NCBI GenBank assembly: GCA_030917925.1 | Contig: JAUPTV010000160.1 | Location: 1-34,779, forward strand | Direction: 5' to 3' | Source of the DNA: Pseudomonadota bacterium | GTDB lineage: Bacteria > Pseudomonadota > Gammaproteobacteria > Competibacterales > Competibacteraceae | Length of the DNA stretch: 34,779 nt | Shown here: positions 26,697 through 34,665 of the stretch, piece by piece | Position numbering within the stretch: the stretch's first letter is position 1 | Layout of the letters: the number at the start of each line of letters is the position of its first letter | Notes under the pieces: model-generated | Seen by the model: only the letters and a program-made list of their open reading frames with translations | What the model was told of the DNA's origin: nothing | Database searches by the model: none | Program-made: the position numbers and the translations under genes

Positions 26697-29600
26697 ATGA
26701 CTGAAATTGCTAAAGAAATTTTGCCCGTCAATCTTGAAGACGAAATGCGGCAATCCTATCTGGATTACGCGATGAGCGTGATCGTGGGCCGGGCGCTGCC
26801 GGATGTGCGTGATGGCCTCAAGCCGGTGCATCGGCGGGCGCTGTTCACTATGAGTGAACTGAACAATGATTGGAATAAACCGTATAAAAAATCAGCGCGT
26901 GTGGTCGGCGACGCGATTGGAAAATATCATCCACATGGCGATGTAGCCGTTTACGATACAATCGTGCGCATGGCGCAGACCTTTTCACTCCGTTATATGC
27001 TTGTGGATGGACAGGGAAATTTTGGCTGTTTTACAGGCGATACCAAAATTAAGCTGGCTGATGGAAGCGAAAAGAGCTTCGCCGAACTGGCTCAATTACC
27101 TTCAGATGAAGTTTTCTACGTCTATGCGGTTGACGATAACAATAATATTGTCATCGCAGAAGGCCGTTTTTCACGAATTACGCGCTATCAGGCGGAGTTG
27201 TTGCAAATAGTTTTGGATAATGATGAGGTGATATGCTGTACCCCTGATCATCGCTTTATGTTGCGTGATGGGGTTTATAAGGAGGCAAAAGATCTGACAC
27301 CGGAAGATAGTTTAATGCCGGGAGTTTTTGACACATTGCCTATCAAGAAAGGTTTAAATGACTATCTGCGAATATTCCAACCGAATTTAGGCGAGTACCA
27401 GTTTGTTCATCATCTCGCTGATGAATTCAATGCTCGCAATGGCTCAGCGCCAAAATTTAACGGACCCTTTGTCCGTCATCATAGCAATTTCAATCGATGG
27501 GATAACACACCACCTAACATCCAACGCTTGGCTTTTCTTGAGCATCTACATCTTCATGCTGCGCACATTGGCGAATTATGGAACCAGACTGCCTTCAGGG
27601 AAGCACAGAGAGAGGGTGTACAACGCTATTATGATGAAAATCCTGATGTTCGAAAATCTCGTCAACAACGATTTATCGCCCAAAATCAGGACGAGACCTT
27701 CCGCCAGCAAAATGGGCCACGCGTAGCAAAAAGTTTGAAGGAGCTTTATGCCGAAAATCCGCATCTCGGAGCAGCTATTTCTGAGCGGATGCAGCAACTG
27801 TGGCAAGATCCGGATTATCGGGAAAAGATGTCTGAGGCTTTAACTGGAATTGAGAAGAGACCGCTTTCACCCGAAGAAAAAGCGCGTGTTGCAGAAATTA
27901 TCTCACAGAAAAGCCGAATGATGTGGAGTGATCCTGCCAAGCGAGTGGAGATTACAGAAGCTATCTGCCGCGCATTAGCCTCAGAAGATATTCGCGCCAG
28001 GATTAGTCAGCGTGTTCGCCAGAATTGGCAAGATCCCGTTTATCGAGCCAAGTTTAATGCTGACCACTTCTCTAATATGGCTAAACGCTTATGGGAAAAG
28101 CCGGAAACCCGCGCTCTGCATCAGGAAAAGGTCAGGCAGCAATGGCAGGATACCGACTTTCGTGAGGCGCAAAAACAAAGCGTTCACCATAGTAATATCC
28201 GCCGGTTACAGCAAAATCCTGACATGATGCTGGAATTGAATGAAAAAGCGGTGTCTGCTTTACACAAAAACTGGCAAAAACCGGATTATCGACAACAGGT
28301 TATGCGCCAGAAAATCGCCGGTTATGTACAAAGCCTGATAAAAGCATTTCCCGACGCAGAGATTACTCCCAATCTTTACGAGTCACAGCGTTCGCAACAA
28401 TGGATTCCACGTTTGAAAAAAGCGCTGGAATACTTTAGTAGTTTCGAAGGTATGGTAGAGGCTGGGCGGCATTATAACCACCGTATCATCTCCAAGAATA
28501 TTCTGCATGAAACTGCTGATGTTTATGATATTACGGTCGACAAATACCACAATTTCCTCTTGGCTTCAGGCGTTTTTGTCCATAATTCTATCGACGGTGA
28601 TTCACCTGCCGCGATGAGATACACTGAAGTCCGCATGTCGCGGATTGCGCACGAACTCATGGCCGATCTCGAGAAGGAAACGGTCGATTTTGTCCCGAAT
28701 TACGATGAATCCGAACACGAGCCGACGGTATTCCCTACTCGTCTGCCCAATCTGCTGGTCAATGGCTCCTCCGGGATTGCGGTCGGCATGGCGACGAATA
28801 TCCCGCCGCATAATCTCGGCGAAGTGGTCGATGCCTGCATTGCGCTGATTGACGACCCCAGCCTGACGATTCCCCAATTAATGCGCTATTTGCCGGGGCC
28901 GGATTTCCCCACCGCAGCGCTAATTAACGGTGTCAGTGGCATCCGCGACGCTTACCTGACCGGGCGCGGGCGTATTCAGATGCGCGCCAAAACCGAGGTT
29001 GAAACCGATGAAGTGCGCAATCGCCAAGCGCTGATCGTCAATGAACTCCCCTATCAGGTGAACAAGGCGCGGCTCATTGAAAAAATCGCCGAGCTGGTCA
29101 AAGAGAAGAAAATCGAAGGCATTTCCGAACTGCGCGATGAATCCGACAAGGATGGAATGCGCATCTATATTGAATTGCGGCGCGGCGAATCGCCGGAAGT
29201 GGTGCTGAACAATCTGTTCCTGCATACCTCGCTGCAATGCGTGTTCGGCGTCAACATGGTCGCACTGGTGGAAGGCCAGCCGCGCCTGCTGAATCTTAAA
29301 CAGGTGCTGGATGCGTTCCTGGCGCATCGCCGGGAAGTGGTGGTGCGGCGCACCGTGTTCGATCTGCGCAAAGCCCGCGAACGGGCGCATATCGTTGAGG
29401 GCTTGATGGTCGCTCTGGCCAATCTCGATCCACTGATCGTCACGATTCGCGCCGCTGCCGATCCGGCCGCCGCCCGCGCTGCCCTGCTGGAGCGGGCCTG
29501 GCTACCGGGGGTTGTTGCGGACCTGCTGCAACGCACCGGCGCGAATTCGTCCCGGCCTGACGACTTGGGAGCGGAGTACGGATTGAGTGAGGCGGGCTAC

Positions 29601-30860
29601 CGATTGTCGCCTGCCCAGGTTCAGGCGATTCTGGACTTGCGCCTGCACCGCCTGACCGGTCTGGAACAGCGCAAGTTGCTGGATGAATACCAGGAATTGC
29701 TGACCCATATTGCTGATTATCTGGATATTCTGACCGTGCCGGAGCGCCTGACTTCCGTGATTCGCGCTGAATTGGTTGAATTACGCGCCCAGTATGCCGA
29801 TCCGCGCCGCACCACTATTCTCCCGGATGAGCAGAACTTCAATCTGGAAGATTTGATTAACGAAGAAACCATGGTGGTGACGCTCTCCCACGCTGGCTAT
29901 GTCAAATCCCAGTCGCTGTCGCTGTATCGGGCGCAGAAACGCGGTGGACGGGGCCGGGCGGTGACGACGGTCCGGGAAGAGGATTTCGTGGACAAGCTGT
30001 TCATCGCCAGTACCCACGACACCGTGCTGTGCTTCTCCAACCGGGGCCGGGTGTACTGGAAAAAGGTTTACGAACTGCCGCAGGCCAGCCGGACCGCACG
30101 GGGTCGCCCCATGGTCAATCTGCTGCCGCTGGAAGAAGGCGAACGGATCAATGCGGTCTTGCCGGTGCGCGAATTTGATGACGGCCACTATGTGTTTTTT
30201 GCTACGACCACTGGTACCGTGAAGAAAACCCCGCTGTCGGAATATTCCCGCCCCCGCACCAGCGGCATCATCGCCATTGATTTACGCGACGGCGATCAAC
30301 TGGTGGACGTGGCGCTGACCCACGGCCAAAGCGACATCATGCTGTTCAGCGACGCGGGCAAGGCACTGCGTTTCACCGAAACGGAAGTGCGCAATACGGG
30401 CCGTTCCGCCTGTGGCGTGCGGGGCATTCGCCTGGACGAGGGCCAGAAGGTCATCGCACTGATCGTGGTGGGCGAAGGCACCATCCTGACGGTGACGGAA
30501 AACGGTTTCGGCAAGCGCACGCCGGTGGCGGACTATCCCCTGCGCGGGCGCGGCGGTCAGGGCGTCATTTCCATCCAGACTTCGGAACGCAATGGCCGGG
30601 TGATTGGCGCGGTGCAGGTGGAAAATGATGACGAAATCATGCTGATCACCGATGGCGGCACCCTGGTGCGCACGCCGGTCGAGGGCATCTCGCTGATTGG
30701 CCGCAATACCCAGGGCGTGAAACTGATTAACGTTCAAAGCGATGAGAAACTGGTCGGGGTGGAGAAGATTGAAAATATCGGGGAAGTGGGCAGCGATCTG
30801 CTGGCCGAAGACGATGACAACCTAGCGTCCAGCGCGGGCGACGACGAGGAGGCGGTATGA
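26697..30860 (+). CDS. gyrA: DNA gyrase subunit A, interrupted by an in-frame intein
   Basis: The breaking-rejoining subunit of gyrase. Starting at ATG 26697 gives 1387 residues, of which 520 are an intein (separate entry), leaving 867 for mature GyrA (E. coli 875). AGAGG at 26686-26690 is six bases before this ATG; the adjacent ATG at 26694 is too close. The N-extein carries [20 protein letters not shown] and [13 protein letters not shown]. The C-extein starts [14 protein letters not shown] with the catalytic Tyr, then [20 protein letters not shown]. The C-terminal DNA-wrapping domain has the GyrA box QKRGGRG and an acidic tail ([15 protein letters not shown]). In E. coli numbering, position 83, normally Ser, is Val; Asp87 is kept. 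The stop overlaps the pheA start (ATGA). Active gyrase depends on splicing. Confidence 0.97.
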   Translation: MTEIAKEILPVNLEDEMRQSYLDYAMSVIVGRALPDVRDGLKPVHRRALFTMSELNNDWNKPYKKSARVVGDAIGKYHPHGDVAVYDTIVRMAQTFSLRYMLVDGQGNFGCFTGDTKIKLADGSEKSFAELAQLPSDEVFYVYAVDDNNNIVIAEGRFSRITRYQAELLQIVLDNDEVICCTPDHRFMLRDGVYKEAKDLTPEDSLMPGVFDTLPIKKGLNDYLRIFQPNLGEYQFVHHLADEFNARNGSAPKFNGPFVRHHSNFNRWDNTPPNIQRLAFLEHLHLHAAHIGELWNQTAFREAQREGVQRYYDENPDVRKSRQQRFIAQNQDETFRQQNGPRVAKSLKELYAENPHLGAAISERMQQLWQDPDYREKMSEALTGIEKRPLSPEEKARVAEIISQKSRMMWSDPAKRVEITEAICRALASEDIRARISQRVRQNWQDPVYRAKFNADHFSNMAKRLWEKPETRALHQEKVRQQWQDTDFREAQKQSVHHSNIRRLQQNPDMMLELNEKAVSALHKNWQKPDYRQQVMRQKIAGYVQSLIKAFPDAEITPNLYESQRSQQWIPRLKKALEYFSSFEGMVEAGRHYNHRIISKNILHETADVYDITVDKYHNFLLASGVFVHNSIDGDSPAAMRYTEVRMSRIAHELMADLEKETVDFVPNYDESEHEPTVFPTRLPNLLVNGSSGIAVGMATNIPPHNLGEVVDACIALIDDPSLTIPQLMRYLPGPDFPTAALINGVSGIRDAYLTGRGRIQMRAKTEVETDEVRNRQALIVNELPYQVNKARLIEKIAELVKEKKIEGISELRDESDKDGMRIYIELRRGESPEVVLNNLFLHTSLQCVFGVNMVALVEGQPRLLNLKQVLDAFLAHRREVVVRRTVFDLRKARERAHIVEGLMVALANLDPLIVTIRAAADPAAARAALLERAWLPGVVADLLQRTGANSSRPDDLGAEYGLSEAGYRLSPAQVQAILDLRLHRLTGLEQRKLLDEYQELLTHIADYLDILTVPERLTSVIRAELVELRAQYADPRRTTILPDEQNFNLEDLINEETMVVTLSHAGYVKSQSLSLYRAQKRGGRGRAVTTVREEDFVDKLFIASTHDTVLCFSNRGRVYWKKVYELPQASRTARGRPMVNLLPLEEGERINAVLPVREFDDGHYVFFATTTGTVKKTPLSEYSRPRTSGIIAIDLRDGDQLVDVALTHGQSDIMLFSDAGKALRFTETEVRNTGRSACGVRGIRLDEGQKVIALIVVGEGTILTVTENGFGKRTPVADYPLRGRGGQGVISIQTSERNGRVIGAVQVENDDEIMLITDGGTLVRTPVEGISLIGRNTQGVKLINVQSDEKLVGVEKIENIGEVGSDLLAEDDDNLASSAGDDEEAV
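27027..28586 (+). mobile_element. GyrA intein with HNH homing-endonuclease domain and tandem W-x-D-P modules
   Basis: An in-frame 1560-base insertion (520 residues) between GNFG and SIDGD. Splicing blocks are intact: Cys1 in [18 protein letters not shown]; block B CTPDHRF (Thr72, His75); block [16 protein letters not shown]; block G VFVHN (His519, Asn520) followed by Ser+1. Between them, residues about 123-180 form an HNH-type domain ([33 protein letters not shown]). Residues about 183-430 contain roughly a dozen degenerate units of about 20 residues around [40 protein letters not shown] and NWQKPDYR, resembling NUMOD-type DNA-binding modules. The insertion is clearly more A/T-rich than flanking gyrA, as expected for recent horizontal arrival. 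All motifs look functional. Confidence 0.95.
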
Positions 30861-31942
30861 GCGAAACCAACAGCCTGCAGGCGCTGCGCGAGCGCATTGA
30901 CGCGCTGGATCGGCAAATTCAAACGCTGATTACCGACCGGGCGCGGTGTGCGCAACATATCGGAGCGCTGAAACAGGCCGCCGGGGCGACCGGCAACTTC
31001 TACCGGCCTGAACGCGAGGCGCAGGTGTTGCGGCGGGTCATCGAAGCCAATCAGGGACCGCTGAGTAATGAGGAAATGGCGCGCCTGTTCCGTGAAATCA
31101 TGTCGGCGTGTCTGGCCTTGGAAGAACCGCTAAAAATCGCCTTTCTTGGCCCGGAAGGCACTTTTACCCAAGCGGCGGCGCTCAAACACTTCGGCAAGTC
31201 GATTCACAGCATTCCGTTGCGGGCGATTGATGAAGTATTCCGCGAAGTCGAAGCCGGTTCCGCCGATTATGGCGTGGTGCCGGTGGAAAACTCTACCGAA
31301 GGCGTGGTCAACCATACTCTTGATATGTTCCTACAATCACCGCTGCGGATTTGCGGCGAAGTGCAGATGCGCATCAATCATCATCTGATTACTCGGGCGG
31401 TAGAGTTGACCGACATTCGGCGGATTTATTCGCATCGGCAATCCCTGGCGCAGTGTCGGGAATGGCTGGATTCTAATATGCCCCGCGTGGAGCAAATTGA
31501 AGTCAGCAGCAATGGCGAAGCGGCGTTGCGGGTGCGGAATGAAGCGGATGCGGCGGCGATTGCCGGGCAATGCGCGGCGGATATTTATGAACTGCCGACC
31601 CTGGTGCGTAATATCGAAGATGAGCCGAATAATACTACCCGGTTTCTGATTATTGGCACTCAGCCAATTATGCCCTCCGGCGATGATAAAACCGCGCTGC
31701 TGGCTGCTTCACTTAATCGGCCTGGTACGCTGTTTAAATTGCTGGAGCCGTTGGCCCGGCACAATGTCAGCATGAACCGGATTGAATCGCGGCCGTCGCG
31801 ACGCGGCATGTGGGATTATGTTTTTTTCATTGACCTTGATGGTCATGCTCAGGATGAATCAGTGGCCAGTGCACTCACGGAATTGCGCGATCAGGCCAGT
31901 CTGTTCCGTGTGCTGGGGTCGTATCCCAAAGGTGTGTTGTAA
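30857..31942 (+). CDS. pheA: Bifunctional chorismate mutase / prephenate dehydratase (P-protein)
   Basis: Two steps of phenylalanine synthesis in one 361-residue protein. Residues 1-90: AroQ-type chorismate mutase ([19 protein letters not shown], then [14 protein letters not shown]). Residues about 93-270: prephenate dehydratase ([41 protein letters not shown] with the catalytic Thr). Residues about 280-361: ACT regulatory domain ([15 protein letters not shown], the ESRP motif, [12 protein letters not shown]) for phenylalanine feedback. ATG 30857 overlaps the gyrA stop and follows GAGGAGG inside gyrA, so the two are coupled. In Pseudomonas serC lies between gyrA and pheA; it is absent here. 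The last 79 codons are duplicated downstream of the restriction genes. Confidence 0.96.
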   Translation: MSETNSLQALRERIDALDRQIQTLITDRARCAQHIGALKQAAGATGNFYRPEREAQVLRRVIEANQGPLSNEEMARLFREIMSACLALEEPLKIAFLGPEGTFTQAAALKHFGKSIHSIPLRAIDEVFREVEAGSADYGVVPVENSTEGVVNHTLDMFLQSPLRICGEVQMRINHHLITRAVELTDIRRIYSHRQSLAQCREWLDSNMPRVEQIEVSSNGEAALRVRNEADAAAIAGQCAADIYELPTLVRNIEDEPNNTTRFLIIGTQPIMPSGDDKTALLAASLNRPGTLFKLLEPLARHNVSMNRIESRPSRRGMWDYVFFIDLDGHAQDESVASALTELRDQASLFRVLGSYPKGVL

Positions 31943-31972
31943 TCAGTAGAAAAGCTGAACCGCCAAGACGCC
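31706..31972 (+). repeat. Direct repeat copy A (functional pheA 3' end and trailer)
   Basis: 267 bases matching 34042-34308 in the same orientation without gaps. By eye there are about 25 mismatches (roughly 91% identity): 21 in 79 codons, of which only two codons change an amino acid (Thr to Ala twice), and four in the 30-base trailer ending GAACCGCCAAGACGCC. Homology stops abruptly at both sides. The restriction-modification pair lies between the copies. Confidence 0.92.
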
Positions 31973-32001
31973 AGTTAGTGAATGAAGAGAAGCTATAAAT
32001 A

Positions 32002-33150
32002 ATGGAACTCTTGGACACATTAGGTGTAGATGCTTGGGCGACTTTAAATAGTTCACCCTCTACAACACGCATCTCTAAGATTTCTGGTGAAATTGTCAGC
32101 GAAAACTTCAAGAAAGCCTTTATTGCCCATCAAAGCAACACCACAAAATCTCCTTTACTGCTGAGTGGTGATGCGGCGGCTATATTGTGCGATTTGCCTG
32201 ATGCCTGCATTGATTTTGCCATGACGTCACCACCCTATTGGGGCAAGCGTGAGTACGAAAACGGCGGCATCGGCCTGGAAAGCGATTATCGGGATTTCGT
32301 CAAGCATTTGGCTACCGTTTTCGCTCAATTAAAGCGGGTGCTAAAACCAGAAGGCTCTTTCTGGTTAAACCTTGGCGATAGCTACAACGGCAAAGGTTTA
32401 GTCGGTGTGCCTTGGCGTGTTGCCTTTGAGCTTGTAGATAATCAAGGCTGGATTCTGCGTAACAGCGTGATTTGGAATAAGCTAAAAGGGGGAATGGACA
32501 ACAGCAAAGATCGCCTCGGCAATGCCCATGAAAATGTCTTTCACTTTGTGAAGCAGGCTAAGAGTTACTACTACAACGCCGATGCCATTCGCTCAAAGCC
32601 GCGCAAGTCAAAAGTTGTCAACGGTGCAATCGTATCCGCTACTGGTGTTTCCGGTGTTCGGTACAAGCGCCAGATTGAGTTGTCAACCGCCCTTTCTGAT
32701 ACCGAAAAATCAGCGGCTTTCTCGGCTCTTGAGCAAATGTTGGCCGATATAAGCTCTGGCCGTGCGTCTGATTTCAGGATGATTATTCGTGGCCAGCAAC
32801 GCGCTACACACTCAGATAGCGAAAAAGTATCCGGCCGTGCAAAGGAGCTTCGTGACAAGGGTTTTTATTTCCTTAAATACCACCCCAAAGGCAGCAAGCC
32901 CAGTGACGTATGGGACATACTCCCCGAAGATACTCAGCATCGGGAAACTCACTTTGCGCCTTACCCTGTCGATCTTTGCTACCTTCCATTGCTGGCCACT
33001 TGTCCCGAGGGTGGCACGGTGCTTGACCCCTTCTGTGGAACTGGAACAACACTTATTGCCGCACGAAATCTTGACCGGAAGTCCGTAGGAATTGATATCT
33101 CACGCCGCTACTTGGAACTAACCCAAGAAAGATGCGAGTCTTTATTATGA
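32002..33150 (+). CDS. Type II DNA methyltransferase, beta class, probably N4-cytosine
   Basis: A 382-residue modification enzyme that protects host DNA from the endonuclease encoded immediately downstream. Motif IV, TSPPYWG (Thr75 to Trp80), is near the start; the SAM-binding motif I, DPFCGTGTTLIAA (Asp342), is near the end with IGIDISRRYLE after it. This order (IV before I) defines the beta class. SPPY rather than DPPY favours N4-methylcytosine. A variable stretch of about 110 residues (about 195-305) between YYYNADAIR and KYHPKGSKPSDVW is probably the target-recognition region. ATG 32002 follows AGAGAAG. The stop overlaps the nuclease start by ATGA. The composition is more A/T-rich than the gyrA and asnS genes. 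No controller gene is visible. The modified sequence cannot be predicted here. Confidence 0.93.
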   Translation: MELLDTLGVDAWATLNSSPSTTRISKISGEIVSENFKKAFIAHQSNTTKSPLLLSGDAAAILCDLPDACIDFAMTSPPYWGKREYENGGIGLESDYRDFVKHLATVFAQLKRVLKPEGSFWLNLGDSYNGKGLVGVPWRVAFELVDNQGWILRNSVIWNKLKGGMDNSKDRLGNAHENVFHFVKQAKSYYYNADAIRSKPRKSKVVNGAIVSATGVSGVRYKRQIELSTALSDTEKSAAFSALEQMLADISSGRASDFRMIIRGQQRATHSDSEKVSGRAKELRDKGFYFLKYHPKGSKPSDVWDILPEDTQHRETHFAPYPVDLCYLPLLATCPEGGTVLDPFCGTGTTLIAARNLDRKSVGIDISRRYLELTQERCESLL

Positions 33151-33998
33151 GCAAAGTGGTTGAGCTATTTGGCCAGTCAGTGGCAAAACCCGACGTGGAC
33201 TGGAAGGCCATTGTGACCGGACAGCAATGCGTCTATTTAAATAAGAAATGCTACAAGATTCGCAAAAGTGACCCAGATACTGTCATTGGTTCATGCACCG
33301 TCCTTTATGGGCGAGAGCCAGAACCCGTCATCATTTGCCCAACTCGACTGATTGAGCGTAGACAGATATTCACGGATTGTTTTCACCTATTAACCACGCA
33401 TGAACCCGGAAATGAACTTCATGTAGTTTCTGAGGTTTCCATTCCCGGCGGCAGCGTCGATTACTTCCTTGTGTCAGTGAAGGGCGGCAAGGTAAAGGAT
33501 TTTGTGGGTATTGAGCTTCAAACGCTTGATACCACTGGCACCGTATGGCCTGAGCGTCAGATATTGCTGAAGGAGTTGGGTGTTTCTCGCGGCGACGATG
33601 GAGAAGATTCGGACAAGACCTTTGGCATGAACTGGAAGATGACAGCAAAGACCATTCTGGTTCAGATGCACCACAAGATTAATACTTTTGAGCATGTGAA
33701 TAAGAAGTTGGTATTGGTGATTCAAGACCAGTTACTGAATTATATGAGCCGCGCATTCAAATTTGACCATCTTCGCAATCCCGCAAGTATCGGCGACTCC
33801 ATGCACTTGCACGCATACCGGATGGATGTACAGGCCGACAACTCATACAAACTCACGATGCAATCACGCTTGAGTACCGATGCGGACGGAATTGGTCTTT
33901 GCCTTGGGCTTCAGGCGGAAGCACGGATTGAATTGGAACAGATTATTCAAGCTCTTCAAACGAAAATATCTACCTCTACCCTTTTTATTCCTGTTTAG
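33147..33998 (+). CDS. Probable type II restriction endonuclease, NotI-like Cys4 family
   Basis: A 283-residue protein from ATG 33147 (MSKVVELFGQ). An upstream ATG at 33132 is open, but 33147 gives the usual ATGA overlap with the methyltransferase. I see the NotI pattern as I recall it: four spaced cysteines (Cys28, Cys35, Cys50, Cys64, the last in IICPTR, compare LVCPNR in NotI), which hold iron in NotI; then Glu96, Asp105 in SVDYFLV, and GIELQTLD (Glu123, Gln125; compare LEIQTMD in NotI). This matches the PD-(D/E)xK variant active site of NotI. The downstream half (FGMNWKMTAKTILVQM, KLVLVIQDQLLNYM) is also reminiscent of it. It is about 100 residues shorter than NotI. The specificity could be GC-rich, but that is inference. 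Confidence 0.8.
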   Translation: MSKVVELFGQSVAKPDVDWKAIVTGQQCVYLNKKCYKIRKSDPDTVIGSCTVLYGREPEPVIICPTRLIERRQIFTDCFHLLTTHEPGNELHVVSEVSIPGGSVDYFLVSVKGGKVKDFVGIELQTLDTTGTVWPERQILLKELGVSRGDDGEDSDKTFGMNWKMTAKTILVQMHHKINTFEHVNKKLVLVIQDQLLNYMSRAFKFDHLRNPASIGDSMHLHAYRMDVQADNSYKLTMQSRLSTDADGIGLCLGLQAEARIELEQIIQALQTKISTSTLFIPV

Positions 33999-34014
33999 TG
34001 TACCGAACCATCCA

Positions 34015-34278
34015 ATGCATAACCTGTCGCTCAACGCGGACGCTTCGCTCAATCGGCCTGGCGCGTTGTTCAAGTTGCTGGAGCCGCTGGCTCGGCACAA
34101 TGTCAGCATGAACCGGATTGAATCGCGGCCTTCGCGGCGCGGCATGTGGGACTATGTGTTTTTCATTGACCTTGATGGCCATGCTCAGGATGAGTCAGTG
34201 GCCAGCGCACTCGCCGAATTGCGCGATCAGGCCAGTCTGTTCCGGGTACTGGGGTCGTATCCCAAGGGTGTGTTGTAA
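34015..34278 (+). pseudogene. pheA 3' fragment (ACT domain), duplicated
   Basis: Codons for [15 protein letters not shown] through to LGSYPKGVL and the TAA are an intact but isolated ACT domain corresponding to the last 79 codons of pheA, without the mutase or dehydratase parts. An ATG at 34015 in the attC-like segment gives an 87-residue frame, so a small ACT protein could be made, but no ribosome site is evident. Differences from pheA are nearly all silent, so the fragment was recently part of a working gene. Confidence 0.88.
34017..34043 (+). other. Integron attC-like half site (tentative)
   Basis: GCATAAC followed by CTGTCGCTCAACG and CGGACGC, 19 bases after the endonuclease stop, resembles the first half of a cassette recombination site (RYYYAAC, spacer, TCAA, CGGAC). 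The second half with GTTRRRY is not found; the pheA remnant begins at the end of this element. The match to the core is imperfect (GCATAAC against GCCTAAC). This is a candidate relic only. Confidence 0.3.
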
Positions 34279-34308
34279 TCAGTGAACAAGTTGAACCGCC
34301 AAGACGCC
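34042..34308 (+). repeat. Direct repeat copy B (pheA 3' end remnant and trailer)
   Basis: The partner of 31706-31972, 2336 bases downstream, same orientation, no gaps. It includes the stop codon and 30 bases of trailer, so the repeat is defined at the DNA level and not by protein similarity alone. Third positions are more G/C-rich than in copy A. Confidence 0.92.
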
Positions 34309-34345
34309 TAACTGTTTGCTGCACAGGAGACCGTGCGATTGGGTG

Positions 34346-34359
34346 TTGTAGTAATACAA
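34346..34359. promoter_or_regulatory. Short palindrome upstream of antitoxin gene
   Basis: TTGTA-GTAA-TACAA is a perfect 5-bp inverted repeat about 50 bases before the antitoxin start. Type II antitoxins often bind such palindromes to autoregulate. It is short enough to be chance. Confidence 0.3.
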
Positions 34360-34408
34360 AAGATGGCAACCCACGACTTTTACGGTAAATTTGATACTTG
34401 GAGAGAAA

Positions 34409-34609
34409 ATGCTTACAGCAGAATTTGTTGAACAATCTGTAGAGCAACTACCACCTGAAGAACTTGCCAAGTTTCGTTATTGGTATGCCCGATTCGACGC
34501 TGATGCTTGGGACGCGCAGATTGAAGCTGATGCCGCTGCGGGTAAGCTTGATGCACTGGCCGCAGAAGCGCTCGCTGAATACCACAATGGTCAGGCGCGG
34601 GAATTGTGA
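34409..34609 (+). CDS. Type II toxin-antitoxin antitoxin (small, acidic)
   Basis: A 66-residue acidic protein from ATG 34409 (GGAGAGA just upstream; another ATG six codons earlier is possible). MLTAEFVEQSVEQLPPEEL, FRYWYARFDADAWDAQIEAD and KLDALAAEALAEY are characteristic of a widespread small antitoxin family that accompanies RelE/ParE-like toxins. The stop overlaps a GTG start (GTGA) of the next frame, the usual arrangement for such pairs. The partner toxin is broken here, so the antitoxin is probably an orphan. Confidence 0.75.
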   Translation: MLTAEFVEQSVEQLPPEELAKFRYWYARFDADAWDAQIEADAAAGKLDALAAEALAEYHNGQAREL

Positions 34610-34665
34610 GGCATTTTGTTTCTCGCAAATTTTGGGAATGCTTCCAGGCATTACCACATGGGTAG
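34606..34665 (+). pseudogene. RelE/ParE-like toxin, truncated by insertion element
   Basis: GTG 34606 starts VRHFVSRKFWECFQALP, the typical beginning of toxins that follow this antitoxin type (Phe-Trp-x-Cys/His, then ALP). After 19 residues the frame meets TAG at 34663, where the IS-like end begins, so the rest was displaced. The remainder may lie beyond the right edge on the other side of the element. Confidence 0.6.

Noticed and set aside
33880-34278. A longer 132-codon protein joining the endonuclease 3' region to the pheA remnant
   Set aside because: Its first 45 codons overlap the endonuclease gene out of frame; only the ACT part is real homology.
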